The notes under the pieces were generated by a model that saw only the letters and a list, made by a program, of their open reading frames with translations, did not search any database and was not told the DNA's origin. A stretch of DNA of 58,000 nt from Adiantum capillus-veneris (taxonomy: Eukaryota; Streptophyta; Polypodiopsida; Polypodiales; Pteridaceae). A program made the position numbers and the translations under genes. The stretch covers positions 103,710,912 through 103,768,911 of the forward strand of contig CM043963.1 of the NCBI GenBank assembly GCA_014529385.2, read 5' to 3'. Shown piece by piece: positions 12,479-24,365 of this stretch (its first letter is position 1; each line of letters begins with the position of its first letter).

Positions 12479-12732
12479 ATGGCCTTAAAAGTGGAGTTCT
12501 ACAGGCTTGCCTATGGCCTACAGCTTAACCACTATTGAGCTTTTAGAAGCTTGACATGAGCCGGTACTATTTTGATGTTGAAAGACCCTCTCTTCTATTC
12601 CTTGCAATTAATGATATTTGAGCCACGGGTACAGGAGCTTGAGTGATTTTCTAAAGGGGTTAAGAGGAGTAGCAACTAGGGCTTGAAGTGCCAAAGTATA
12701 CCTAAGAAATTTTACACCTAAAAGCTGTTAGA

Positions 12733-13621
12733 ATGGTTGACAATAGTAAAGAGAGTGAAATTAATGTTGATAGCTTTGATTTTGCTAATGAATAGGCTAC
12801 TAATGATGCCCCTATGCTTGTTAACTACCTTGTTTCTAGGATTCAACAAGACATGGGAAATCCATCCCTCCAAAGTGAAGTGCAATGGCAGCTACGTGCT
12901 CATGGGATTCTCCAAACTCCCCACCAAGAAGAGAGAGTACCTAAGAATCCTCCTTGTGAGACTTCCAAAAGAGGCCTCTCTCCGATAAGGGAAGAAGAAG
13001 AGGATCCGTACGAAGGGCTAAAAAATCTACACTGACGATGCATCTCCTTCCCAAAGGAGAACTCAAGTTTCAATGGTAGATCCCCCACCAAAGGAACGAG
13101 AAAGAAGCGAGTCTCTTGCCACCTCGGTGGAGATGGCTCCACGAAGACAGGGAGCAAAATGCTCTCCAACACCCCCGTAACGGAAAAGACCATCACATAC
13201 TTCTCCACACCATAATTCAAAGAGGGATGATAGAAAACAAGAGAATAAAAAGGTGAGAAAGAGGTCACCCTCTTCTCCATCTTCTTCATCCTCTTCCTCT
13301 TATGAAGAAAGTGATGGTGCAGACAAGGAGGAACAAGTGAAGAAAAAGGCGAGAAAGAGGTCACCCTCTTCTCCATTCTCCTCAATTTCTTCCTCTTCTG
13401 AAGAAAGTGATGTTGCAACTTTTAAACAAAAAAAGGAACAGGCCATAGGAAATCCTATGCCAGGTGGAAGAGAAGCTCAAGAAGCTCAAAGAGGGAGGAA
13501 AACATCTCTTTCCTTACCTACGATGGCACCTTTGGTGCTATGGACAAAGTCTTGGTCTTCATCCATCGTGTGGCATTTAGAGATGAGGGCTTCACAGAGT
13601 CCTCTAAGATACACCATGTAG
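12733..13621 (+). pseudogene. SR/Ser-rich ORF upstream of Gag, broken
   Basis: It starts with ATG at 12733 and aligns along its length with the 296-codon ORF of the young copy (39326-40216). Shared words include SEINVD, MLVNYLVSR, SPIREEEE and KKARKRSPSSP followed by a serine run. An in-frame TAG comes after about 20 codons, and an indel near 13035-13250 breaks the frame. The final Ser-rich segment (13253-13621) stays out of frame with the Gag core by -1, exactly as in the young copy. The base that would be the ATG of Gag is GTG here. No known family; the basic/serine composition suggests nucleic-acid or splicing-factor-like interaction, which is inference. Confidence 0.7.
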
Positions 13622-16600
13622 CTATGCATTTTCAAAAGTTTGCCAAGCAATGGTGCTCTAGCCTACGGGAAAACGATGAAGTTCCATGAACATGGAAAGC
13701 TTTAAGAGCTTCCATCATGAAGTAGTTTTTGGCCACCGATGCCAAAGACAGTACTCACCGAATGATGAAGCTTGAAGCTCTCTCCCTACAAATCTATTCA
13801 CAAATATGTAGACAAGTTTTTGGACTTACATATCACAGCCATTGTCTTCAAAAAGATGGATTTTAGAGAGCAAAACCAACAATTTTGTGCGGGTCTAATT
13901 GAAGATATGGTGGAGTATGTCAACTCCCAAACGCCATGCACCATATCTGTGGTCATACACCATACCATGGTGGCTTCCTGAATCAATTTCCAACAAGGGG
14001 CTAAGAGAAATCTTAAGCCCACGGAGAACAAGGACCGTAATAACGAGCCTAAGGGGAAGGACACTGTCTAAAAGTCTACTAAAGGCAACGACAACATCAA
14101 CAAAGCTAAGGGGAAGGGAGTTTATAAAGGCAAAAATAAACTCTCTTCTGAAGAGCTTGAACATTATCGTAAAGATAACTGCTGTTTCAAGTGTGCGGGG
14201 AGCAAGGGCATGCTTATCGTGCTTGTCCCACAAGAATACACAAAATGAGCCTCCTCGAGCTACCTTGGTCAAAATACAAGAAGAGGATGCTCATCACAAA
14301 GGATCTCCTCTATGCCATGTTTGGAGAAAGGTAAAAGAACATGATGCTTTTATTCTCTTTGACCCTGGTTCTACTCACAATTTGATATCCCCACAGAGTT
14401 GGCCACCAAGCTAGGCATCCAAGCCTATGAGATGGGAGATGTCCTGCCCGTTGATGGTGCTTTCAAGGGGCAAGAAGCTTCAATCACTCCCTTAATTGGG
14501 AAATTGAGGCTCCATGTCCAAAGCTATGTGGACAAGGAGGACTTCTTTATCTCTCTTCTCTCAAACACAAGGATGTAATCCTAGGGGCACCATGGTTTGA
14601 CCACATGGCTACCAATGTTAAAATCCCTGAAAGGAAAATCTACTTTAGGTTCAGGGAAAAAGATATGTACATAGATGCTAAGGAGTTGGGTAACACCATA
14701 CCCATTGTACATACGCAAGCTTTCAATAAGTCAATAAAGAGCTCTATTTCCGTGTACATGATTTTTGTTAAAGATTGTCAAAATGAACCTAATGCTTTAG
14801 TAAAAAGAAAATATAAACAATCACAAGGAATTAGAGTTATCCAATTTTCTCAAGGGATTTCAAGATGTTTTTATTGACGACATCCCTTGTGAACTACCTC
14901 CTAAATGAGGCAATCATGACCATGCAATTGAACTTCTTCCAGGAAGTTCACCGCCTAATAAACCTCCTTATAGAGTTTCTCAAGCTCAACAAGAGGAGAT
15001 TATGTGGCAAGTGCATGAGTTAGTTGAGAAGGGCATGGTTAGGCCTAGCTCATTAGGCCTAGCTCATCTCCATTTTGTTCACCCATGTTATTAGTGCAAT
15101 AGAAAGATGGCACATATCGTATGTGTATTGACTATAGAGCACTAAATATGATCACCTATCAGGAATAGGTTTCCCATTCCACGGGTAGAAGACCTATTTG
15201 ATAAGCTACAAGGGTCGACCTACTTCAGTAGGATTGACCTAAAAAGTGGCTACCATCAAACAAGGATAGTTGATCAAGACATTGTAAAGACCGCATTTTG
15301 CACTACGTTTGGCCTTTACAAAACATTGTCATGCCTTTTGGCTTGACCAATGCACCAGCCACATTTAACCCGTTGATGGAGAAGCTATTCAAGTTGGCTC
15401 AACCCTGTTGAGAAAGCTCTAGGCATATATGAAAATTAACTCCTCGCAGCTCTACATGCCTTAGACTCGTGGAAGCACTATTTATTGTGGACTCCTTTCA
15501 CTCTACGGTCGGATCACCAAAGACTTAAGTACTTCATGATGCAGACCAAGCTCTCCAACAAACAAATGATGTGGAAAAATTTCCTTTTCTAATTTGATTT
15601 TCATATTGCTCATATTGCTGGCAAGCATAATCAAGTAGTCGATGCACGCTCAAGATGACCGAGAGCGAATGTAGTCTCCATAGCAACTCACAATGATCTA
15701 TCTTCTATGCTAGATGAGTACGCTATTGATCTCGATTTTAGAGATGTGATTTCAGCCCTTGGATTAGGGAAGAAAGAGGAACCATTTACTTTACAATATG
15801 GTTATCTTCTCTATGGAAATAGACTATGCATTACTAACACACTACATGAAAAAGTAATGTATGAATCTCATGCTCCTCCTTATGTGGGGCATAGAGGGAT
15901 CTAGCCTACCCTAAAAGGGATAGAAACATATTTCGATTGGATTTCCATGAAAGAAAACATACAAGAGTATGTTTCTAAGTGTGTGGTATGACAAAAGACG
16001 AAGTTTAATAGAGGGAAGCAACCTCGATTGCTTCAACCTTCGCCACTCCCTAATTCACCACAGGAGAGCATATCCATGGATTTTATCTTTGGATTGCCTA
16101 AGTATATCCATGGGAATACAAGAATATGAACGATAGTAGACAGGTTCAGCAAACAAGCTCATTTTATACCTGTCAAAAAGACTATCAAAGCCCATCAAAT
16201 GGCAACCCTCTTCATAAATGGAAACCCTCTTCATATCACAAATCTTCAAGTACCATGGCTTGTCGAGATCCTAGAATGACCAGTAATTTCTGGAAGGGTC
16301 TCTTTGAGAATTTAGGGACAAGGCTAAATTTTTCTTTGGCCTATCACCCGCAAACGGATGGCCAAAGTGAAATAGATAACCTAGCAATTCTTGATCTACT
16401 AAAAGCCTACGTAGCGGAAGTAGATCAAAGGTCCCAATGGGAGAAGTACTTACTTTTAGTAGAGTATGCCTACAATAATACTGTACATACCTCCAGAAGA
16501 AAAGCACCTTTTGACGTAATTGAGGGAAGATTCAAAATTCCCCTGCTACTTAAGGTACACAGGAAGATCTTTGCTACAGATGAATATAGCCGAGACCCAT

Positions 16601-17149
16601 AAGAATGTTTCCAAAAGATTAAGGATGCTATCTCTATCTCACATCAAAGGCAAAAGACTATTGCTGATAAGCACAAAAGAGACCAAGACTTTAAAGAAAA
16701 TGATTGGGTCTTGCTTCAATTTCCCAAGGCTCGATTAAGGCACATGACAGGCAAGAATCCTATGGGACACCAAAAGTACTATGCTAAGTTAGAAAAAAGG
16801 TACTATAGTCCCTTCCAGATTCTTAGGCCAATTGATGAGATGGCCTATCAACTCAAGTTGCCCAGTCATTGGATCATACACAATGCTTTCCATGTGAGCC
16901 TACTAAAGCCTTACAAAGGAGAGCCACCTCAAGAACCAACTATTACAGACCCACCGGATATCGAGGAACAAGAAGAGGTGCTGTAGCCCGAGTCCATTCT
17001 CCGACATGAAGACAAGGTATTGAGGTAGTAAGATTATCCGGTGATATCTTATTAAGTTTAAGAACTATCCTTTTGAAGATGCTAGATGGATGCAAGGCAT
17101 ACAATTAAAGGATAACCTAAACCTTGGCAATGCTTACAATATTCCCTAG
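13500..17149 (+). pseudogene. gag-pol: Gag-Pol of old chromovirus, broken
   Basis: Collinear with the intact 1409-residue polyprotein of the young copy. Visible in order: capsid (13520-13980), a decayed CCHC knuckle near 14190, protease with FDPGS near 14360, RT with SRIDLKSGYH near 15225-15255, and RNase H. Then come integrase with KCVV near 15985, RDPRMTSNFW near 16265 and PQTDGQSEI near 16350, and a C-terminal chromodomain to the TAG at 17147. A deletion at about 15393 joins MEKLF to the RNase H part. It removes about 180 codons including the catalytic FFDD. A 14-bp duplication lies at 15040-15070. Many stops and frameshifts make it non-functional. Confidence 0.9.
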
Positions 17150-17491
17150 AGTAAGAAAATGTAAAAATGTTTAACATGAACAAAGTTTTTGACTTATAAG
17201 ACTCTCTTTTTCTTTATTGTGCACAAACGTTAAGAAGTATGCATGCTTAGGATCAAGTTTACGGAGACAACGTCTTCCAAACTCCAAGTAGAGCTTGTCA
17301 CCCTACTATGGAAGATTGATAGGACTAATGCGCAGACATGCTTGTGGCAGCTTAGGCTCTTAAGCGCCAAATGGATTAGTCATCCATTCTAGAACGATGT
17401 CGAAGGGTAAGATATGGATCCTCTACCCTCTAGAAAAAGGATTAATGAATAGGCTTTATCTTCTCTACCCCATAGTCGAGGAAGATTATGA

Positions 17492-17508
17492 TTTCAAGAG
17501 AGAAGTAA
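17492..17508 (+). other. Polypurine tract
   Basis: TTTCAAGAGAGAAGTAA directly precedes the TG of the 3' LTR. The equivalent in the young copy is GATTTCAAGAGAGAGGTAA on the minus strand. It primes plus-strand DNA synthesis. Confidence 0.8.
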
Positions 17509-17893
17509 TGTCACAATAACTAATATATAATTCTCCTATATGATTTTCTCATGTTAAACTGATGATTTAATATGGGGAAGTACCAGGGGAGAAAAGGCTA
17601 GAATATTGGTTAGGGTGACAGACCAGTCACAGTAGGGATCCAAAGGAGGGAAAATAGGGATCCAAACGGGGGGACCATCTACAAAAGATCAATGTGCAAC
17701 AATGGGCTTCAAAGACCCTAAGGTTCAGTCCATTAAGACTTCCAAAATGCTAAGGTTCCAGAATTCAAAGGTTATGTTCAATGGTCTAACTCTAGGTAAA
17801 TTGGATGCTTGTGGGAAGACTGAAAAGACCTCCCACATCCCTATCCTTTAGGGGCAAGCCCTTTTAGTAGGGGATGAGAGAGAAACACACACA

Positions 17894-18000
<107 letters not shown>

Positions 18001-18133
18001 GTAAGCTCCCTTTACACAAAGGGAATAGGGGACACATGCTATCCCCCTAGCCCAGTTGCCCACAAGGTGCATTCAAATCCTATTGGATGGACATAGAGGT
18101 GGACCAATGAGAATTAGGCTAGATTAAATCTAG

Positions 18134-18336
18134 TTTAATTTATTTAAAAACACTTGATAAAAGAACCAATAGAAGTTAAGCTCTCTAGAAGACTATTGGA
18201 CAGTCTCCCAAGGGGACCAATGAGCATTCAAAAAACACTTTAATTTATTTAAAAACACTTGATAAAAGAACCAATAGAAGTTAAGCTCTCTAGAAGACTA
18301 TTGGACAGTCTCCCAAGGGGACCAATGAGCATTCAA
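18134..18336. repeat. 98-bp tandem duplication in LTR
   Basis: Copies at 18134-18231 and 18239-18336, apparently identical by eye, each starting TTTAATTTATTTAAAAACAC and ending GAGCATTCAA. The left LTR and both LTRs of the young copy have a single copy, so the duplication is private to this LTR. Confidence 0.9.
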
Positions 18337-19324
18337 CAACCCAATGGCTTGCGTGATGACTATTAGCCAGAAGACTACGGGGTCCAATGAGAGTTGAATT
18401 GCATTATTTAATTACCTAAAGCTCTCACAAAAAGGGAAAGGGGGACACATGTCACAAGGCTATCACATATGCTTCTTAATTATCATTGGCTAAGCTTTGC
18501 AGGGTCCAATGGGATACCAACATGAGTAAAAAGCAAGAGGGGCCGACCAAGAGAGAGAGGGGGCTGATTTTGGCAACGCATTATCACTCACACTCACACA
18601 ATCTCATGTGTGGAGTAAAGAAGAATATCTCCTTCTCAAGCTTTAATGGAAAGCTCATCATCTACTCCATGCTTGTGAGAAGGGAGGCCTACACCGAACA
18701 CTTGGCTTTGTGATGCAAATCCAACCAAGAGCCAAGCTCCAATGCATGCTCATTTCCTCTACCATGCTAATTACTAAGCTATTATGAGTGATTATGTGAG
18801 GAGATGTACTTATTTCTGGTAAGAATACTCCTTCTTTCTCTCGATCTACTCTCATACCTTGCTAGCTCTCACCACTTTGAAGGTGTGTGAGGTTTTGGGT
18901 CTAAGACCGTGAGGGATTGATGTTGTGTTTTATAAGTGTGAGCTTGGTGCTTGAAGCTTCCATCTTCATTGCACTAGCAAGGTATTGAAGGAACACAAAT
19001 TATTGTATTGTAAATGTCTCCCTTGATGGGGGAAACCTATAATACAAAGCCTTTTGGAGGGAGGACCATGGCTCCATGTAAATTTAGTCCTCAACTATTG
19101 TTAATAGCTTACTTTCTCTCTCTTTTTGAAGTATTGTTCATGCCTATCTAGCTACGGGTTATGATTTTTTTGCTCTCTTCATCCAAGCACTCTTGCTATG
19201 CTCATTAGGAATCTATTCTAATAAAATGCTCACTATGTCTATGTTATTTTCCATTACACACAAGTTACTAGACCATTAAATGTTACACATACTCAATTGC
19301 GTGAGCATTTTCCCACCCTTGGGA

Positions 19325-20385
19325 GCTTTACATTTTACTTTATACTATCATTCATTGAATGGTTCTACTCTTACACAATCAATCATAAACATCTTTTGTG
19401 TGACTCTTGCATAATCACTCAAAAGATGTTTACGAATTCAACTTGGTGCACTCTAAAGTTCTATGTTTGCAATTCATGGCCCACACTAAAGCAAAGATCA
19501 TGATAAAGAGCATATGCATTGTTATTTTCAACTTTGTATTCTTTCAACTTTGTTTTGAAATTTCAATATGGGGGGGAGTAAGGGGGTAGCTTCATGGAAG
19601 TGATGATCATGTTGCTTGAACAAAAAACTCCCATCACATCCATGGAGATGCCCCATGGATGGCAAGTGATGCAAAGAAAATAAATGGGATTTGCCGAGAT
19701 GAGGTGAACTTGAAACTTACGTCAAGACAAAACCTGAAACTCCCAAAAGGAAATACAGACTAAGGGATTATAACTCAATGAACCTAATGCAAATATCAAC
19801 TAGGATTAAAAATTTACCGAGAAGGTTTGACGTGGATAGCCATAGCATAACATAGGAGTTTTAAGTATGAAACTTGTCTTACATGTTTGGAAAAAGGCCA
19901 GTGGAGGTATTTACATGTGGGATGCAATGGGAGATGATCTTTTTTGGCTAGGAATGATAGCCGTTGATCTATATTTTGATCTCAGGTTTATTCAAGGCCC
20001 TAGAATTGGGATTGGATGCGAGTGTGTCCCGATCGGGGTGAGACCTGCAAATGCGTCTGGAAATCAGCATAGTCTGGGTAGGTATGATGCCGAGACAGAA
20101 AAAGGAGGAAGGAAAATGGATCCAAGAAGGGATTGGTTAAGGGAGTAAGATGTGATTTAATTTAGGAACTCTTCTAATCGTTTGGTAAAAAGGAACCTTG
20201 GAGAGGCTAGGAACCTAAAGAGGCTATCCCACAATTGTCCTCATGAACCGAACCTTTGCTCTGCTTCTCGAAAAATGTATTTAAAAGGAATTTAAGATAG
20301 ATTAATTGTAAGAATTTTCCAAAATAATATAAAGAAAATGCTTGAAATGTATTCTTGGTTTGACATGTTTGGAATAGTGTTTGTG
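19325..20385 (+). repeat. Putative old LTR (right copy, truncated)
   Basis: Second copy of the repeat at 3470-4790, in the same orientation. It lacks about 245 bp and stops matching near 20385, before the part that precedes the primer-binding site in the left copy. Removing the chromovirus 11220-19287 leaves this copy downstream of the old internal region, which fits a 3' LTR. Confidence 0.55.
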
Positions 20386-20969
20386 CAAGATATTCATTCA
20401 GGTTGATAATCATTTTTACTTTAAAATGCTATGTTTAATCGTGCAAAATGCAATAAAAACAAGTATCTCCTAAGAAAATCATCCTGATCCAACAGAACAG
20501 GTTAAAAACCCAAAATATTTCAAAATATTCTGATAGAACATAAGACATGAGTTTATATTTTGCACGTTATCACTAAAAAAAAAGAATTCAGTAGAAGACA
20601 TATGCATCATGATGTACATATTACCAATCTCATTTTAGCTCATTTTAAAACATTGATAGTATACAAACCACTCATAAATTGCAAAGAACGTTTTGCTCTT
20701 TAAAAAGATTAAAATGAATGTCTTACATGCAAAATGTGTGCATATACTTTTTTAAATTGAAAGTATATTAGCTATTTGTCGACATAGAGAAAAAAGCATA
20801 GTGTGAATATTACTTATGTAAATGTAGCATTTAAAATAGCAACAATGGTTGATGAATAAAACATTCTTTTGAATAAGATTAGATAGTATATATTTTCACA
20901 AGAACACTTAAAAACAACAATTTCAGACAATTCAAACATTTGTATATGAAATACTCTTCATGGTCGCGT
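20386..20969. other. No recognisable feature
   Basis: Very AT-rich with no supported ORF or repeat. It forms the left flank of the element that starts at 20970. Confidence 0.5.
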
Positions 20970-21483
20970 TATCGTGCAACTCCGCTTCCATGCAAAGGAA
21001 GATACTATAAAAATGCACATCAAGCTTGTTGAAAGCTCACGTGATTAATGAACGGTGTCCAGGGCCTGGTAATAGGCCAAGTTTAATGTTGAATGTATGT
21101 CAAATGCGGCTAAAAGGGCCAAAACATGGCTTAATGATGCTAAAAAGGACTATGCTTGAAGTGAGAAAAAATGGGATATTATGATCTAAAATTGTAGTGC
21201 TCTATCGGTCTGTCTTTACGGCTCATTGATTGGAGCTACAGTGCAAAAGTTATGGCAGTTTGAAGTTTAAGTCAATTGCAGATCCGTGCCGGATTGGGAA
21301 ACTGCAGCTAAGGGGACAGAAATGAAATGAATGCATGGGCTTGAAGTGCTCACTTTGTGGAGCACGTCGGTCTAAGTTATTGGCCGTTAAAAATTCTTTG
21401 GGGGCCGGTTCCGTACCGGTCCAGTCTGCTCGGTTGGTGTCTCAGCTGGGAGTTTTTGTCTTTCATCCAAGTTTTGGAATGCA

Positions 21484-21728
21484 TGAGCAGTAATTGCTTT
21501 GAGGAGTCTGGTGTTCGAAATGTGGTCTCTTGGAATGCATTGACTGCGGGATATACCCAACAAGGCAGGGTCAAGAAGATACTTGCATCTTGAAGGTTGT
21601 GGTAGCATTCGACACACAAGGTGGCAGCAGAATTCACGGTGCTATTACTAGTGAGAGGATGTTGGAAAGTGGTGTCATGCAAGGCATTGCTACGGCCGAT
21701 ATGTATGCCAAATGTGATTCCCTTCAAA
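21484..21728 (+). pseudogene. Captured PPR gene fragment in 5' LTR
   Basis: One frame reads VRNVVSWNALTAGYTQQG, a hallmark of plant PLS-class pentatricopeptide-repeat proteins. The next frame continues DTCILK, then RIHGAI, MLESGV and ADMYAKCDSL; the last is the usual DMYAKCG-type motif. The order and spacing are those of consecutive PPR repeats, with one frameshift between them. Host PPR proteins bind organellar RNA and act in editing or processing. This is a fragment of about 80 residues with stops and no start, so it is not functional. Its presence in both LTRs shows that it was part of the LTR before insertion. Confidence 0.8.
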
Positions 21729-22026
21729 TGGTGCCCAAGGGCCATAACCTAAAAGGACCGCCCAATAAGACCGGCCATCCACATGAATTAAAAAGGCCAC
21801 CCTAATTTTAATTAAGGTGTGAAGCCAATGGAAGAGGGGAGATGGCAGGCAGACAGTGGCGCAGGCAGGAGAAAGCGAGCTCGCACAGGCCGCCGGCTGG
21901 AGCCTCAGATGGCTTGCGCCATGAAGCGGAACTTGCAGAGCGGGATGGGGCGCACCTTTTTGGAACCACTTCTGCCGAATTTGGCGCTGTTCAAAATCCG
22001 CCTTGCCACATCAGCAAGGGGGGCTG

Positions 22027-22050
22027 CCCATTAGCGATATCGCTAATGGG
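22027..22050. repeat. 24-bp perfect palindrome in LTR
   Basis: Half-site CCCATTAGCGAT followed directly by its exact reverse complement. It lies about 50 bp upstream of the TATA-like box. The right LTR has the same site at 29898-29921 with two changes, so the palindrome is a real part of the LTR, possibly a protein-binding or cruciform site (inference). Confidence 0.85.
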
Positions 22051-22149
22051 TTGGCCGAATATAGAAAAAAAAGTTTCCCATGTAACTCCAAAGCCCTTGT
22101 ATTAAAAAAAGGGGGATGAGCTCTCTTTTTTTCTTCTTCCTCTCACTCG

Positions 22150-22570
22150 TAGAAGCCAAACCTCTTAGCTAATTCAAATCCTAAACCTCTTAAGCCACTG
22201 TAATCGATTTCATAGCCATTTGAACTCTAAGCTTCCATAGCCGCTTCTAAGAAAGAACTCCATAACCTATACTAAGCCTCATAGTAGCCATTCGAATCCG
22301 AAAGCAAACCTTACATAACCTATGATAATCCTAAGCTAAATCTTGTTAACCATCATAATCATAAGCTAAACCTCCCTAGTGATTCAAATCTCATTCAAAC
22401 CCAATAATCCTAAGCCGATTCATCATAATCCTAGGCCGATCTATCATAATCCTAATCCAAATGTTGATAGTCATCGTAATCCTAAGCCGCTCCTAAGCTA
22501 AACTCCATAAGCCATTCTAATCCTATGCTAAGCCAACTCTAAGCCGAACCTAAACTCCATAACCAACTTC
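22150..22570. repeat. Degenerate CCTAAGCC/TAATCC array in LTR
   Basis: Dense, irregular repetition of words such as CATAATCCTAAGC, CCTAAACC, AAGCCATTC and CTCCATAACC over about 420 bp, downstream of the TATA-like box. The same array is in the right LTR at about 30010-30430. It is a transcribed (R/U5) part of the LTR by position. Confidence 0.75.
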
Positions 22571-22927
22571 CATGAAACAAACTCCTATGTAGCCATACCT
22601 GAAGAGAATATCAGGCTCTCTCTCTCAACCTTGAAGTAGCAGCGGACGAACGAAGGAGAGAAAAATCATCAAGATAACCTTGGTAGGCCAATTAAGGCAG
22701 GTGAAACCTATGTAAGGAGCTTAAAATGCCACAATTAGCATTCAAATTAAGCAGTGGTAATGTTCAATGTTCGTTTTGGGTATTCAAGTGTCGGTGGTCC
22801 AAGATATCTATTTCAAGATTTGTCTCCATTGATTGTGTCTGTTGCAACTCTTTTCCTTGCACCTCTCATAGCTAGAGGCCTTGTGCCTTCCCGGCTCACC
22901 TTTCGAACACAAATCCCTCGAAATTCT

Positions 22928-22945
22928 TGGTGAACTCGACGTGAA
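22928..22945 (+). other. Probable primer-binding site
   Basis: TGGTGAACTCGACGTGAA begins with the TGG expected from a tRNA CCA end. It continues with a plausible acceptor-stem (7 nt) and T-stem (5 nt) complement before AATCGA, which resembles a T-loop complement. I could not name the tRNA. Confidence 0.55.
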
Positions 22946-22978
22946 TCGAGCCAGGGTGAGAAGTATTTGTGGAGGAAG

Positions 22979-24174
22979 ATGTCGACACCGCAAGAGGCAG
23001 CCATGCAACAAATGATGCAACAGTTTGCTGTATACATGCAACAACAACAGGCTGCCCAACAACAATATAATCTACAAGAGTGGATTCGTAAAGCTCGACA
23101 CACAGTTACAGAGAAATTACAATGATTTGAAGGTCGGATATTAGCAAATTTTGCAATATCTACGAGCAGGCAATGGAAGATAATGGAATTGATGATCAAA
23201 ATGTAGTGGAAGGATTTCATTTAATTGTAGTGCCAGAACTTAGAGGCCAAATAAAAGAGATTTAGGCAGTTCAAGGCCCGAATTGGCAGGAATTCAAAAA
23301 GTCACTGCAGGAGGAATATTTTCTTGAAGATTCACAAAGGGTAACCGGACAAAGCTTTATGAAGTGGGTGCAGAAGAAAAACAAAAATTTATCTGCACGA
23401 GAATTATTATGGGAGTTGAAAAGAAATTTGAGCAATTGTCCTCGACAGAGCAACGTTCAATGAAGGATCAGAAGGTTGAACTATTCATTTAGGCTGCTGA
23501 TCCACGACTTCAGAAGAGTCTAGTGCAGTTGCTAGAGGATTCAACAGGTGAATTGAGATTAACATCTGAAGCGGTAACTATGATCGTCAAGCGACAAATG
23601 AGAGTTGATAAGTTGATTGTGGTGGCTGATGAATGTTGTGGAAGAGGAACATAAGGAGGAAACAACCTCGACAATGCCCAGAGTGGAGGAGCCAGTTCTC
23701 AATGAATTGGTGAAAGGTATTCAGGAGTTAAATTTGAATTTCAAATCTATAAAATTTGAAGGTTTAGCTACAAAGGGGTCTACTTCTGATCCTAGACAAC
23801 AACCTCCACGCAAAGGCTGGGATCAATGCATGTGGTGCGATAGTGAAGACCACATGTATGTTAAGGAATGTGATGAGTTTGATGAAGCTTACAAAAGGAA
23901 CGTGGGTTTTTGGAAGGACAAGAAGATTCACCTTAGGGCAACAAGTGAGATGCTCCGCTTGAACTTTGGTAGGGGCGGCATGAAAAATCTAGTTGAAGAC
24001 ATACAACATAATGTTGCTCTTATGGAAGTAGTTACATATGGGCTGCAGGTTTGCGGAAAGGGTGATGATGATGGTGCAGGTTCAAAGGGTCAATTGTGGC
24101 CTTATGCTTTGAAGTCAATAGAAGTAGGAAAGGTAACTTATGGGAACCTACAACAGGTAGGGAATTCAATTTGA
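22979..24174 (+). pseudogene. gag: gag of FIDD-type element, broken
   Basis: Starts at ATG 22979 (MSTPQEAAMQQMMQQF), a Gln-rich N-terminus. Stops and shifts follow, but the capsid is recognisable in pieces: VVPELRGQI near 23230, ARELL near 23395 and a QKVELF-type helix near 23470. The frame from 23617 carries a variant zinc knuckle CX2CX4HX5C (CMWCDSEDHMYVKEC, about 23828-23872). It then has an NFGRGGMKNL stretch that commonly follows it in this lineage. Gag packages the RNA. Several in-frame stops (near 23120, 23260 and 23490) rule out function. Confidence 0.8.
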
Positions 24175-24365
24175 GAAACCACAGGGTGGACTGATCCTGT
24201 GGATTCCCTCTCAGTGTATGCATTCGTTGCTAAGTCTCAAGCTAATGAGGCTATGGTGAAAGAAAAGCGGAAAAGAGATGAAGAAGTTCCAGGGACATAA
24301 AAAAGGACAACGAGATTCAGTAGTAGAAAAGAGGAAGGTCCTACTCCTAAGCCCGCGATCTTGAA

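Larger units (their letters stand above)
20970..22890 (+). repeat. 5' LTR of FIDD-type element
   Basis: Starts TATCGTGCAACTCC, where the right copy has TGTCGTGCAGCTCC, so the terminal TG has mutated. The similarity to the right LTR ends at GTGCCTTC (22890). The true LTR end may lie nearer the primer-binding site at 22928, if the right copy is truncated. The LTR contains a PPR gene fragment, a 24-bp palindrome, a TATA-like TATTAAAAAAA at 22100 and a CCTAAGCC-rich array. Confidence 0.85.

Noticed and set aside
21357-21740. Functional PPR gene
   Set aside because: Only about 80 residues, a frameshift, no start or C-terminal domain, and present in both LTRs of a retrotransposon.
22150-22570. Interstitial telomere repeats
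   Set aside because: CCTAAACC words occur but no tandem CCCTAAA units; the array is part of an LTR.
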